NCBI RefSeq assembly: GCF_027943255.1
Contig: NC_072895.1
Span: 23,348,001 to 23,412,000, forward strand
Length of the DNA: 64,000 nucleotides
Source: Anastrepha obliqua
Lineage: Eukaryota > Arthropoda > Insecta > Diptera > Tephritidae
Direction of reading: 5' to 3'
Shown: positions 21,470 to 31,485 of the stretch, piece by piece
How the letters are laid out: every line of letters starts with the position of its first letter
Position numbering within the stretch: position 1 is the first letter of the stretch
Notes under the pieces: generated by a model
What the model saw: the letters and a program-made list of their open reading frames with translations, nothing else
The model's database searches: none
What the model was told of the DNA's origin: nothing
Made by a program: the position numbers and the translations under genes

Positions 21470-21950
21470 TGCCTTCATCTCTTCATATACCTTCATCTCA
21501 TCTTAATTATTAGTTTGCCCGTGGCGATAGGTATCGCAAAGGAACTTCTATCACTAAGCACCCTTCAACTGATTACCTTTCCTAGCACTTTTACTGGCCA
21601 GCTAAACGGCTTTACAATTTCCCTCAATCCCTCTTTGCGCCGGAGCCCAAACAAGGCTGACTTGGAAGACGGGGCTAATATCATTCAGAGCTCCCCGGCA
21701 TTCCTGCGCGACCTTTGATCTTAGTCTAGCCGCATTCTTAGGTTTAATGGCTGCCTGGCCATCCAAGAATATATTTATTCTAGTTTTTATTACGCCATGC
21801 GTAGATACGTAGCAACTTCTTTTATAGCTAGAACTTTTGCCTGATAGACGCTGAAGTAGTCTGGTAATCGAACGGATATTTAAAGCCCTAATTCCTTCGA
21901 AAACTCTCCATAGCCAATGTAAATTGAAAGACAAGACGTTCAGTTTGTAA
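21470..21950 (-). mobile_element. LOA-like retrotransposon RNase H fragment
   Basis: On the minus strand with several frameshifts: a SVRLPDYFSVYQAKVLAIK motif with KEVATYL, then SWMARQPLNLRMRL, the RNase H segment around the Glu and the following Asp. The same VRLPDYCSIYQAEV phrase occurs in the 58.3-59.7 kb copy, so both belong to one family. Heavily decayed. Confidence 0.65.
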
Positions 21951-22499
21951 CTTTATTCATTCGTAAGTGGACTCAACAGTTGTGGTTAAAAATTCGATAT
22001 TTCTTCTAACGCTTGGTAAGCTACGATTCTTTCGAAGCTTCTCGAAAAGGCAAAAGGTTGCAAAAGCAATGTTCGAAAATGAGAGGAATGAGCGGATTCG
22101 AAATTAGATACATAAAGATTTTCACTCAATACTTACAAGAATGTGATTTTACTTAGTCGAGTTGCATTTTATTGCTAATAATGGTGTTCACGGACTTTGT
22201 AATGAGGGGTATTCATGGATCTCACCAAAAGCTAATTTTATTGTGTAGCTTGGAAGCATCTGTATAGAAATTTAGTGAACCTTCTCTCTGAATAGAAATT
22301 TAGTTAACCACTCTTTAGGTGAGTCTAGGAATAAAGTAGTCCATTTCTTGTTTGGGACTATGCAGAATATACAAAATAGAGGTGTGGCCGTTTTAACTTA
22401 TATTTTTATTTTAATAATATTTCTGCTGACGGTCTCTGTGAGTAAGAATATGGATATATAGGAGTGTCACCAAAAAAACAAAAAAGTATTAAAAATCTA
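21951..22499. other. Non-coding stretch, nothing recognised
   Basis: AT-rich sequence between an LOA-like fragment and a SINE copy. A short direct repeat of TAGAAATTTAGT occurs near 22265-22305. Confidence 0.4.
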
Positions 22500-22830
22500 C
22501 TGGAGTTCTCAGTAATTTCAAACTTCCATCTTGTAACGCTTGAGCCGAGCTTCTTCTCCTACATGTAGTATGAGTCTTAATGTTTTTTCCACAAATGGAG
22601 AGACCTACAGTTTTATGGCGCCTCCGAATGGCAGTTAGTTTTTTATTAGGAGATTTATCATGGCAGAAATACACAGGGAAATTTGCCATTGCCTGCCGAG
22701 GGGCGACCGCAATTAGATGAAACTTTTTCTATCATTTGGTGTTTCATGCTTTGGGTATTGAAGTTGCGTACTACCGAATGGCTTCCACCCATTCCGCTTC
22801 AGCGGTCATCCGTCAACTACAGCTGCTATG
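22500..22830 (-). mobile_element. SINE copy
   Basis: Landmarks in order match the 29.49-29.80 kb copy: CCACAAATGGAGAGACC, GAATGGCAG, TCATGGCAGAAATACACAG, ATTTGCCATTGCCTGCCGAG, GGGCGACCGCAATTAG, TTTCTATCATTTGGTGTTTC. The right side, where the tRNA-like promoter lies in minus orientation, is degraded. No protein is encoded, and the open frames here are chance. Confidence 0.65.
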
Positions 22831-24210
22831 AAATTACACACCAGAAAAACATTTTAAAATTCAGAGTAAAAAATTCGAAATTCCAATGAAAATTTCATGT
22901 ATTTTTTTGGAATTTTTTTGCAAAGTTTGAACCTTTGATTTATACATATCGCACATTAAATACCAAAGGGTCACAACTCAAAATACTAAGATTTTCAGGA
23001 GAGACGAAAAACGTTTTATGTAAAAATTATTGTAATATAATATATAAAGAAAATATTGTTCCATCATGAAAATATACAACATTGAAGAAGGTTCTACTAT
23101 ATTTTTTTCAATTTTATATTATGTCAACACAAAATGACAATTTTTGAATTATGACTCTTTAACTGAAATTTTTTCGATTAACTAGTGATATTATCTTAAG
23201 TTGTGCCTTTTTAACTGATAAAATGTTTTAATTTTATAAGTTTCCTAACCTAATTGAACTCACTTTTCACAACTAAAGAGGCACAATTCAAAATAATATA
23301 CCACGAAATTTATCACTTTTTACAGTTATAGAGGCAGAACTCAAAATAAAACTTTGTATGTGTAATAAAAGTAATCAGCTGTTCTTGAGCCCATTAACGC
23401 AACTAAAAATAATTCTCTTTAGTTGATCGTGCAAAAGCAACACATTTGACATAAAAATAGACATAACTGTATTTTTCCAGTTAAAGATGATAGTTATGTG
23501 AACGAAATATTTGCAGCAGTTAGAAATGTGTACTCTGAATTAATTTATGCAAAAAACTCAGTTTTTGAAAATTTTGAATTGTGACCTTTTTGTATTTAGA
23601 ATGCGATATGAGCACTTGTTTGCAATAAAAAAAAGCTATATAACTGCATACAAGAAAAAACATTTTTTTTTTTAATTTTGTTGAAAATTTTGTGATTTTT
23701 TAATGCTGCATAAAATTTGAAAGTTTAAAATCAGTCAGTTTCGTTGTAGTATGATTTATAGTTTTAAGAGGATTTTGATTATATAGTTGATTATAATTTA
23801 TAGTTTTTATCAAAAAAAAAGTTTGCCTAAGAAACACTTCGAATATTAGAAAGAAACTCGCTGTGCCAAAATTATTTCGACTCACTGTATGTACTTATAA
23901 GTAAGCACATAATGGAAATATGAACTTGTTTGTTTAAAAACTTTATATCAGTTTTTGGTACAGCTCTTTATATTCTCACACATTTTTTTGTATCATCTAT
24001 ATGTATGTTTGTATATATATGTGCGTGTATGTATGTATAATTTTTAGCTTCACCTTTAACACATTTTCCATTGTTAAATTGTGTGCAAAACTAGTTCTTA
24101 AATATTTTTCTGATTTTGCCTCAGTATTATAAATCGAAAAAGGTGTAGGTATGAAAGTGAAAAAAGTCAACTGAAAAATTAAATTAGCGGCTCGCTAATT
24201 ACAACGCAAA
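22831..24210. other. AT-rich non-coding stretch
   Basis: Contains the right arm of the candidate Tc1-like element (to 23887) and a TATG microsatellite near 24000-24035. Downstream of 24211 on the minus strand it would hold the 3' UTR of the host gene. No clear polyadenylation site was singled out. Confidence 0.4.
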
Positions 24211-24378
24211 TTAGTCGAGTTTAAAATACATCACAAAAATAGGCGGGCGTGACGAAAGCGGCGTCATATCCGTATTTAGCATTATGTCAATGCCATAATT
24301 ATATTTTCGACAATATGCAACATGCACACAAACATGGATTTTTGATATGTTTGCCAGAATAAAATCTTGTGGAGAAGC
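24211..24378 (-). CDS. Probable terminal exon of host gene
   Basis: Minus-strand exon candidate. The acceptor reads CTTCTCTCTCAG followed by GCTTCTCCACAAG, so the exon starts at 24378 in phase 0, exactly the phase in which the exon ending at 25186 stops. It encodes 55 residues beginning ASPQDFILANISKIHVCV and ending MTPLSSRPPIFVMYFKLD, then TAA at 24213-24211. The intron between the two exons would be about 800 bp (25185-24379). No domain is recognised in this piece alone. The evidence is phase fit, a good polypyrimidine-AG and an open frame to a stop. It could be chance, since short AT-rich introns offer many AGs. Confidence 0.45.
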   Translation of the reverse strand, partial: ASPQDFILANISKIHVCVHVAYCRKYNYGIDIMLNTDMTPLSSRPPIFVMYFKLD

Positions 24379-25185
24379 CTGAGAGAGAAGCAAATGAAAA
24401 GAAGTTACGTGGGAAGCGCGATAAGTTGGAAGTAGCGGATAGCATTCGATTAGCAAAAAGTTGTTTCAATTAGTACGCGAATACCATGAAATCTCGCAGC
24501 TGTGTAAAAAGTAGACTCATAAACTAAGTCAGCGATTGTAAATGGAGCTACAATTTCTTCATAAGCTTCAAAAATAATAAAATAAATGCCTAGCAATTCC
24601 TAGTAAAATGTTAATAATTAAAATAAATGGTACTCTGTTTTTATTTTGCGATTTATAACTCATAATTCCTCGAATTCCGAAATAACTCGCAATATTTTAG
24701 TAGGCGCTTATACTACGAGTTAAGGAGGTTTCACGGTACATAGAACATAAAACGTAGGAATCTGCGCAGGGGGCAGTGAATTGGCTGAAAACTACAGCTG
24801 TTATGGTTAATTGCCGCTCCTGCGCCTACATTTTCACCATTTATTTATTTTTTATTAAATTTTTTTTTCTCATGAAAATGTAATTTATAAATATTACAAA
24901 TCTAATAAAATTTTCATCGACATTCGCTTTTCAGAAATATTTTTAGTCAGAACCTCTAGGAAGTTTTTAGGCAAGCAGTTTTGCAGCTCATTAAATTTGG
25001 TTGTTATATTCTGAAAATTTAAGTGGCTCAAAATTCGCTTGCAGTTTGAAAGCTCTTTTATTTTTTTGTTTTTTTGCCGCTGTTATGCATTTTTTCCTAT
25101 TAATTTGAGACTTAGCCTTCGTCCACAGAAAGTAGCAAAGGAAATTTGACAAAAAAAACAAATTTAATTAAAAACCAATACTCAC

Positions 25186-25643
25186 AATCGACAATGGGCA
25201 GGATCTTGTTGGTTTAGCTGCTTTGATTGCAGACGCGTTGAGCCTGTCAATTAGTGACGTCATCCCACTGAGCGCCGGCACGCCACTCCTCTTGGTCGCA
25301 CCAGCATCTACACCGATTCTATCAGTTTCCGTTGTCGCTGCCGTCGTCACTGTTGCCGCTGCGCCCACTGTGCCTGTCACTGGCTTGGCCGCACCCTCAG
25401 CACTTGTGACCGCCGGCATAACGCCATGACGATTGCGTCGTATCTTTGGTAAAATGAGGCGTACAATGAAGCCATAGTTGGTGGGTGCGCTGAGGATGCG
25501 CGTACACAATTTCCGTTTCTCGGCTAAAACGCCGGGTGCGAATTCGAGTATTAGACTAGATTCTTTGCCATCGCTTTCGATGTAATGCTCCTGTTGAATG
25601 CTGCAGATTTGCTCGAAATTGGGATTAGTTAGGAAATTTATAT
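25186..25643 (-). CDS. Host gene exon, CUB-like domain with Ala/Thr-rich insert
   Basis: The strongest host coding signal in the window. The acceptor TTCACTTTCAG precedes ATATAAATTTCC at 25643, and the donor GTGAGT follows ATT at 25186. The exon is 458 nt (phase 1 in, phase 0 out) and open throughout in one frame. It is also GC-richer than its surroundings, as expected for selected codons. The product starts INFLTNPNFEQICSIQQEHY, then SLILEFAPGVLAEKRKLCTR and ILSAPTNYGFIVRLILPKIR, followed by an Ala/Thr/Gly-rich stretch (about residues 65-110, for example GAAATVTTAATTETD), and ends PTRSCPLSI. The C-x-R-I-x-A-P-x-N/G-Y-x-x-x-V-R-L segment resembles CUB domains of secreted or membrane proteins. 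Function is not known. Upstream exons lie outside the window or in unrecognised parts of it. Confidence 0.7.
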
Positions 25644-26339
25644 CTGAAAGTGAACAATAAAAATGAAAATGAAAAGGAAATGATTTATGCAAAATTTCAT
25701 TAGACGAAATGTATTTAAAATGGTTTTATTAGTACTCTGGAAAAATATTAAATTTTTGTAATATATAATAAATTTATATAATATATTATTGGCACTTCAG
25801 TTGCATAAGATTATCCAAAGAGAACCCAGATACATTGTACGTTATAATTCTTTCATTCGTCTAGCGCAAATGCCTGAAATTCTTAACGGGCTCATGAAAG
25901 AATTTGTTGAAATATAGTGCATGAACAAAGCTCCCCTGACCTTTCGATATTGCTCACCCCGATAAATAAAACTGTTTCATTCACAACTTATACGACAGAT
26001 TTATGAAGTTATGGTTAAGACATAACATCACATATATCAGTCATCATCTCTGACTTCTAAGCACCCAACTTTTACCTTAAATTACACTTACATTTCAAGC
26101 TCCAGCGCCCAATCCAAGCTATTCGAGTATAGCTCGAACACAGCTACAAAATTGCATTAATATTAACTCCCATCAAATCTTGGCTGATCTATTATGCAAT
26201 GCAATGTGTGGTTTGCCGTTTTTTCTATGCCTTTTACACTTAGCTTTGAAGTAAGCTACGAAATTTCAAAAGACAAATCTTAAAATTTTAAAATTGAATT
26301 GCATTGTAAGGAGCATAGCGACTAGGACTAGTAATTTCT
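25644..26339. other. Probable intron or upstream non-coding sequence
   Basis: No coding segment is recognised. It would be intronic if the host gene extends to higher coordinates. Confidence 0.4.
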
Positions 26340-26514
26340 GTATTTAAAAAAGGAGTCAAAACTCTTTGCGAAAACTACCGGGGAATCACACTTTTAAGCA
26401 CCACTCAAACAAATCCTTCTCAAGTATTTTAGTTGCCAGACTTTCTAATCAATTTTAGGCGAATGCCAGGCTGGTTTGCGGCCCAACCAATCAACGACGG
26501 ACCAAATTATTATA
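26340..26514 (+). mobile_element. Non-LTR reverse transcriptase fragment (RTE-like)
   Basis: With frameshifts it reads VFKKGVKTLCENYRGITLL, then LARLSNQF, then FAAQPINDGPNYYTG. This corresponds to the P-I-x-K-K-G-D, NYRGI-x-L-L and GFR-x-x-x-STTDQI segments of RTE-type reverse transcriptases. The fragment is cut off where the next element starts at 26515. Confidence 0.6.
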
Positions 26515-27020
26515 CAGGGTCCGGCGGCACTCGAAGTGTAACCAACCTCAGACCGCTCGCGCAGCTGATCCATAGACATCAGCTGTCTGCTAGTTGGCTA
26601 AATGACAGTCCAGAGTATTGTTTACAAGTGCACGGAAGCATTCTGACGCGAGTAAACGCGAAAAAAGAAAATCAGTAATGGGTTTCCAACGTAATAGTGT
26701 GATTGCATTATATTTAGCTGGAAAATCACAACCAGCGATTGTTCGTGAGCTCGAGCCCCTTATAGTAAATAAAGTTTTCATTATTCGCACCATTACTCGT
26801 TATAATGTATATTAACTGGTAGCATCGCGAAACGTTATGGAGGTGGTCATCAAAAGACTGCAACCCCACGTGAAATGGTTCAGAAAGTGAAGAAGCGACT
26901 TGGGCGAAATCCCCGACGAAGTGCCAATCAAATGGTGAAAGAACTGACCGTAGCATTCGCCGCATACTGAAAACTGATCCCAAAGTCAAGCCTTGCTTAC
27001 CGAAACCAGGACGCAGTAAA
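26515..27020 (+). mobile_element. Tc1/mariner (DD41D/rosa-like) N-terminal half
   Basis: It starts CAGGGTCCGGCGGCACTCG immediately after TA (26513-26514), consistent with a Tc1/mariner terminus. The coding remains read MGFQRNSVIALYLAGKSQPA and IVRELEP (first helix-turn-helix), then IAKRYGGGHQKTATPREMV, KKRLGRNPRRSANQMVKEL and RRILKTDPKVKPCLPKPGR (second helix-turn-helix and linker). The catalytic domain is missing. The rosa/DD41D assignment is recognition of the linker pattern and is not certain. Confidence 0.65.
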
Positions 27021-27024
27021 TCCA

Positions 27025-27215
27025 TTGTTTCACAGGCTCTATGGAAAGTAGCGCCATCTTATTAAAACCAAATTTTCTGGAGATCATGCCCTTCAATTTC
27101 CTTTACTCGGCATCAAAAAGTCTTACATTATGGCGCGATACCGTTCGGCGTTCGCCATTCACTGTTACAGTGGCGCCAACCGCGTCTTTGAAGAAATATG
27201 AAATGTCATTGAACC
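27025..27215 (-). mobile_element. Tc1/mariner transposase fragment, opposite strand
   Basis: The minus-strand reading gives YFFKDAVGATVTVNGERR and then SRHNVRLFDAE, the G-P-Y-F-F-x-x-x-x-G-A-T-V-T-V-N-G-x-R-Y block located between the first and second catalytic Asp of Tc1/mariner transposases. It abuts the N-terminal half on the plus strand, so two different copies are joined or one has been rearranged. Confidence 0.6.
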
Positions 27216-27955
27216 CAAAAAAAAAAATTATCTATTTCGTTTGACAGTAGTCATGTGTAATCTGCCCAAAATCAATATTGGAAAAAGTAGCTCCAATCTC
27301 ACCACCCTTTACTAGAGTTTTTGTCTATTGTGAGCTTGTTCAAAGTACCTTAGCTGCAAGGCAAACTAATATTAAGGTAGTTCAGAAGTAATGGGTTTGA
27401 CTGTACGGTAAATTTAGCTATTCACACTTTCTACAATTAGCATATCACACAAAATTTTCTCAAATGATGTAATTATTTAAATGGCTGATGCATATGTATG
27501 TATGTATATGTATACATAAATTTCATTCCCTTAAATATTTTTAATGATTTATTTTGCCCTTATTTTTTTTATTATTTTTTTAAATTTGTTTTTTTATCGA
27601 TAATATTTTTTCTGGGTCATGCAACTTCGAGTGGCCGTGTAAATAATGCATTTTTAATTTTCTTATATTTATTTATATTTTTAAATACAATCGGCTCCGT
27701 TCGTTGACAGCAATCACAAATTAAGCGATGGCGTATCAATTATGGCTTGTCAGTGAACGTGTAAATTTTGTTCGAATGCATGCATTTACACATTCACACA
27801 CATCCACATGCATGAATATGTATTGTAACCATTTGGTCATACATTTAAGCAAACATTTGTAGATCTGCATCGATGGGAAACGTGCCCCACATTTTGAAAT
27901 ATTTTTTCATATTTGCTTAGGCTTTTAGTAAGAAATTGTAAATAAATCATATACA
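27216..27955. other. AT-rich non-coding stretch
   Basis: Contains a TATGTATG microsatellite near 27490-27515. Nothing else is recognised. Confidence 0.5.
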
Positions 27956-27959
27956 GGGT

Positions 27960-28140
27960 TTGTATGCAATTCAGGTATACATTTTTTTGCTCTTGTTCAG
28001 TTCTCTCGAAAGCTTGGGGCCTCGACAAGACTCTTCCATCGTACATGGTTCTGTGCTGTTGTTTTTGCGCCATTCCATGATATGTCGGCATCTGCGAGCT
28101 CGCGCAAAATCGACCTTCTCTAAGTAAACTTTAGTTGACC
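27960..28140 (-). mobile_element. Non-LTR retrotransposon C-terminal fragment
   Basis: The minus strand encodes a broken GRCRHIMEWRK-like piece, then AQNHVRWKSLVEAPSF and RENxTRAKK. The A-x-N-R-x-R-W-x-S-L-V-E-A-L phrase also occurs at 30.2-30.35 kb on the plus strand and marks the end of a Jockey/RTE-type polyprotein. Only the last about 50 codons survive. Confidence 0.55.
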
Positions 28141-28149
28141 GCGACCTTT

Positions 28150-28545
28150 GTTCCCTTACGAGTTGCAGTATAAAGTCTTTCTAGTGGTGCTATCTGTTCA
28201 TCGCCAGATGATGCGGACAGCGCTATACACCGAAAACGCCCAGAATATGCACCGCCACATCGAACCGCTGGTGTATGCAGTTTACTCACCAGACTTGGCG
28301 CCTTCCGATTATCATTTGTTTGCATCGATGGGCCACGCACTTTCCGAGCAGCGCTGCAATTCTCACGAAGAAGCCAAAAAATGGCTCGATGATTGGTTTG
28401 CGGCCAAAGGCGGCCAATTTTTTTGGCGCGGCATCCACAAATTGCCTGAGAGATGGGGAAAATGTGTCGCTAGCGATGGCTATTATTTTGAAGATTAAAG
28501 TTGTAACCATTTCATAGGTACATACCGCATACTTTATATATATTT
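28150..28545 (+). mobile_element. mariner transposon, C-terminal part
   Basis: The frame at 28148-28498 contains TENAQNMHRHIEPLVYAVYS, PDLAPSDYHLFASMGHALSE (third catalytic Asp present), AKKWLDDWFAAKGGQFFWRG and IHKLPERWGKCVASDGYYFE with stop at 28498. The S-M-G-H-A-L and F-W-R-G-I-x-K-L-P-E-R-W phrases identify a mariner lineage distinct from the copies at 16.5 and 18.0 kb, which read LPLRGRRF there. Everything N-terminal to the second Asp is lost. Confidence 0.85.
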
Positions 28546-29229
28546 ATAAATATAAATATATATATGTGAAGCCAGGGTATAGTTAGCCTGCTTAGATTAA
28601 TTGTTTACCTGGAAATGGTTGTGTATTTATCACCACTCTAAAGTGCAGATCTTATGATGAAATTGCAGATATTAAGCTAAAAAACCGTTCAATCACTAAA
28701 ATTATTTATATTAATCTTTAATTGCTCGCTCAGCCATTATTCCTCTGCTTTTATGGCGAATCTGCGATTAAGCGGCAGTTAGACCAGTTATGCAATAGCT
28801 TAACATTGAACCCAATAAAAATTAAATAACAAAGTTACAACTTTGAACTTAGACGAATTTTACACACATACATACATACATATACTAAATACTTGCGTGC
28901 CCTGTAGGAAAAGTAATGGAAATCTTTTTCATTAGTTTGGGGCTTAAGTGGCCAATTTTGGACGATTTTCAAGCGAGCAAAAAAATGGTTAGTTGAAGAA
29001 AAAGAACATTTTTTTTTGGTGCTGATACAGAAGTGGTGAAAAATATTAGAAAATTTTAAAAATTTAATATTAGAAGACTAGACTCTAGAAGAGTTAGATG
29101 CAATTCCCATATAAAGATGGAGAACATGGCAAGTTGAGTGATTTTTATTAAACCTCTTAAGCGCTTATGCCGTACAGAGCCTCGATTCAGAAAAGTCAGT
29201 GAAACGCGAAAACTACTTCTTTAGCCCTG
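28546..29229. other. AT-rich non-coding stretch
   Basis: Contains a TATA-rich run near 28545-28565 and a CATACATA run near 28865-28880. No gene is seen. Confidence 0.5.
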
Positions 29230-29485
29230 GTGATATTGACTTGCAATTCCTTGGCGCGCCGAATGGGCTGGAAGTGCATGAAATTGCAAATGGTAGAAAA
29301 TGTGTTTTCTAATTGCGGTCACCCCTCGGTAAATGATGGCAAGGTCCTCATAAAAGTCATCTGCCGTTCGTAGTCGGCTCAAAAGAGTAGGTAGAATAAC
29401 ATTAAGACGCACACCACAAATAGGTGGAGGAGCTCGGCCACGGTCACACACCCAAAAACGGTGTAAGCGCGATTTATATATTATT
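29230..29485 (+). mobile_element. SINE copy, head truncated
   Basis: Ordered landmarks: GAAGTGCATGAAATTG, AATTGCGGTCACCCCTCGG, TGGCAAGGTCCTCATAAAAG, CATCTGCCGTTCGTAGTCGG, AAGACGCACACCACAAATAG, GTGGAGGAGCTCGGCC, ACCCAAAAACGGTGTAAGCG, ending in a TATATATT-rich tail. This is the most complete body and tail of the family in the window. The promoter end is degraded. Confidence 0.7.
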
Positions 29486-29489
29486 TTTT

Positions 29490-29795
29490 ATATGCCTCGT
29501 CCTATTTATGGTTTCAGTTCACACGAACGAATTTGAAAAACAATAGACTTCCCTGCGGCGATGGAGCCACAGTTTTAAGCCGACGGCAGAAAGGTTTTTT
29601 TGAAGAGTTTTTTATGGCAAAAATGCACTCGAAGGTTTGTATTTACCTGCCGAGGCGTGACCTCTAATAGAAACAAAAACCTAATATATTATCCTCTATC
29701 ATTTGGTGTTTCATGCCCGGAGGTTCAAAGCTATGCACTTCCAAATGTTAGTCACGCACCAACCCATTCAACTACGGTGGCCGCCTTGTCAATAT
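29490..29795 (-). mobile_element. SINE copy with tRNA-like promoter, tail-to-tail with its neighbour
   Basis: The reverse complement starts GGCGGCCACCGTAGTTGAAT. The 11 bases TAGTTGAATGG (29764-29774 on the plus strand) fit the pol III A-box consensus exactly. CTTTGAACC (29722-29730) fits the B box at 7 of 9 positions, about 35 bp further in. The body then shows CATGAAACACCAAATGATAG and the GACGGCAG region shared with the other copies. It is non-coding, and its tail faces the tail of the plus-strand copy at 29230-29485. Confidence 0.7.
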
Positions 29796-30179
29796 GTATA
29801 CAAGTCAAATTAAATAAATTAATTAATAGCGCCTATGCTCTGGCCACACTCACATGAGTCGATTTTCAATTGGCGCGTCTCCATCCACGACGCAGTAGCT
29901 GTGACTGGCTGTAACTGAATCAACTTGACTAGCCATATCTCACATCTGTTTTTTCCCCCTTACAATCGGTTATCACATACGAGCAATTATGTATCTGAAT
30001 CGGTACATTAGGGCGGGCGGTTCTCTCAGATTCGAATACTACATGAAATTCTAAGAAAAAACGTCCATAAGCATAGCTTCAAAGTCAATTTTAAGGCACC
30101 ACATTTTTAAAGAAACTAATCCGTATTTAAAATGTAATTAATAAGAACATTGAGAAAACCACCAGATAGCATCACGAGA
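29796..30179. other. Non-coding stretch
   Basis: Nothing recognised. Confidence 0.4.
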
Positions 30180-30345
30180 ATGGCTCTGGACTAGCACACA
30201 CACAAAAGAGAGGAGAGGTCCCGGTCGACCAAAAAACACTTGGGAAGGTCGATGTTGCGCGAACTATCATATCAGCAGCACAGAACCGTGTACGATGGAA
30301 GAGTCTTGTCGAGGCCCTATACTTGCGAGAGGAGTGAAAAGAATG
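30180..30345 (+). mobile_element. Non-LTR retrotransposon C-terminal fragment
   Basis: The frame-shifted reading gives KERRGPGRPKNTWEG, then ISAAQNRVRWKSLVEALYLR. This is the R-G-P-G-R-P-K-x-T-W ... A-A-Q-N-R-x-R-W-x-S-L-V-E-A-L terminus also seen at 27.96-28.14 kb on the other strand, here with its upstream half. Confidence 0.6.
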
Positions 30346-30829
30346 TGAAGATTAACATTGACCAAAGTATCATGAATATTATTTTTCTTTTAATACACAC
30401 TTGCACTTGGCGATTTTTTTTTTTTGAGGAATTGGTTTTGTTACTTATTTTTGATTTAAAGTGACCTATGAAAGCAGTACAAAGCAAATTATAGTGCAAC
30501 CTCTCGTGGGCGGGCACACACGATCAGTCAGCTTTTATCCGTTCAAGAAGGGTTTTCACTCAAAAGCAGGTAACTTCTTCTGAAACATAAAAGTGGGTAT
30601 AGAGAAAAATATCCACTCAAGGAAGTTCGACTCAAATACATTTTCTTCTTTCTTATATTAAGTCATAGAAATAGTAATTGTATCCGAGCCGCATGGATCT
30701 ACATTGATCTTTTTTTCATCACTAAATACTACTTTTTTCCTTTCACCGGGACCGTTATTTGTAACAGAACTCGAAGCCATGTAGACCCTTGCAAAAACGA
30801 GGCGACGTTGTTTGCGAAATTTATTGGAA
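30346..30829. other. AT-rich non-coding stretch
   Basis: T-run near 30416. Nothing recognised. Confidence 0.4.
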
Positions 30830-31485
30830 AGTGTTTTTTGTTTTCAAGTAAAACTTCTTAGGCGTCGATGGACGAGCGAGAATGAGGAGTAAAATTTCAA
30901 GGTCATGCAACGTTTTGCGCTTTTTCGTTTCGCGAGAGAGAAAAAAGATATAACGTAGAGGAAAAGGAGAGAGAGAGCTATACCTTATACATATCTTAGA
31001 TACTCTTCAGGCTATTTTTCCTGAGTTTTTCCTTGTGGTTGCTAATGTCTAGTGAGAAATAACACTGCCTACTTTTTGGCACGTATTTGTTGCTGCAAAC
31101 TTTTAGGAAATACATTTTTGGTGCCTACTTTTTGCCGCTTATTTCCGTTTCCTGGCTAGTGCTTCTGCGTACTATTCATTCCGGCGTCGGAGTTATCGGT
31201 ATTGTCCTGCGGTAATTCGTGTCGTTGCTGCGGTAGTAGAATCGCTGCGTTTGTGCGGGTGATAAACGCTCGGAGTAGTGCGCGTTGTTGCCACGGTTTG
31301 TGTCCGGCGTTTACCTACACCGGTCGACCCTTCTCCGTTTTTTGTAAATTTTGTCTATTTGTATTCTCTGCAAATTTTGTGAATTTATTTAGATTTATAT
31401 TCTTTCTCTCTCTCTCTCATTCTCTCTCGGGTCTCTCCCTTTTTCTTTGTCTGCCTTGAAAGTTTCACTTTTGTTATGTGTACTA
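30830..31485 (+). mobile_element. Non-autonomous Helentron-related element (HINE-like), about 650 bp
   Basis: Both ends resemble those of the 5.7-7.25 kb element. The left end has GTGTTTTTTG, AAGTAAAACTTCTTA and CGAGCGAGAATGAGGAG, followed by CGCGAGAGAGAAAAAAGATA and GGAGAGAGAGAGCTATACC. The right end has a CT microsatellite (31400-31430) then GAAAGTTTCACTTTTG and TGTGTACTA. The inverted subterminal pair is AAGTAAAACTT against AAGTTTCACTT. No helicase or endonuclease sequence lies between; the interior (31010-31380) is GC-richer and non-coding. It is most simply a deletion derivative mobilised by the autonomous family. Confidence 0.75.

Larger units (their letters stand above)
20628..23887. 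mobile_element. Candidate Tc1-like element bounded by inverted ends, filled with later insertions
   Basis: The left end CAGTCAGTGAAAAAAGTTTT (then GGCACA) at 20628-20653 and the reverse complement of 23862-23887 agree at 21 of 26 positions, both directly flanked by TA (20626-20627 and 23888-23889), the Tc1/mariner target. About 200 bp inside the left end and about 1 kb inside the right end are AT-rich and non-coding. The middle holds LOA, RTE and SINE fragments. No transposase of its own is found. The pairing of ends 3.26 kb apart is inference. Confidence 0.5.

Noticed and set aside
25223..25429. Plus-strand open frame rich in Ala, Val and Thr
   Set aside because: It is the antisense shadow of the Ala/Thr-rich part of the minus-strand exon, which has splice sites.
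29490..29795. A functional tRNA gene
   Set aside because: A-box and B-box sequences are present, but no cloverleaf with acceptor stem can be closed and the body matches other SINE copies.
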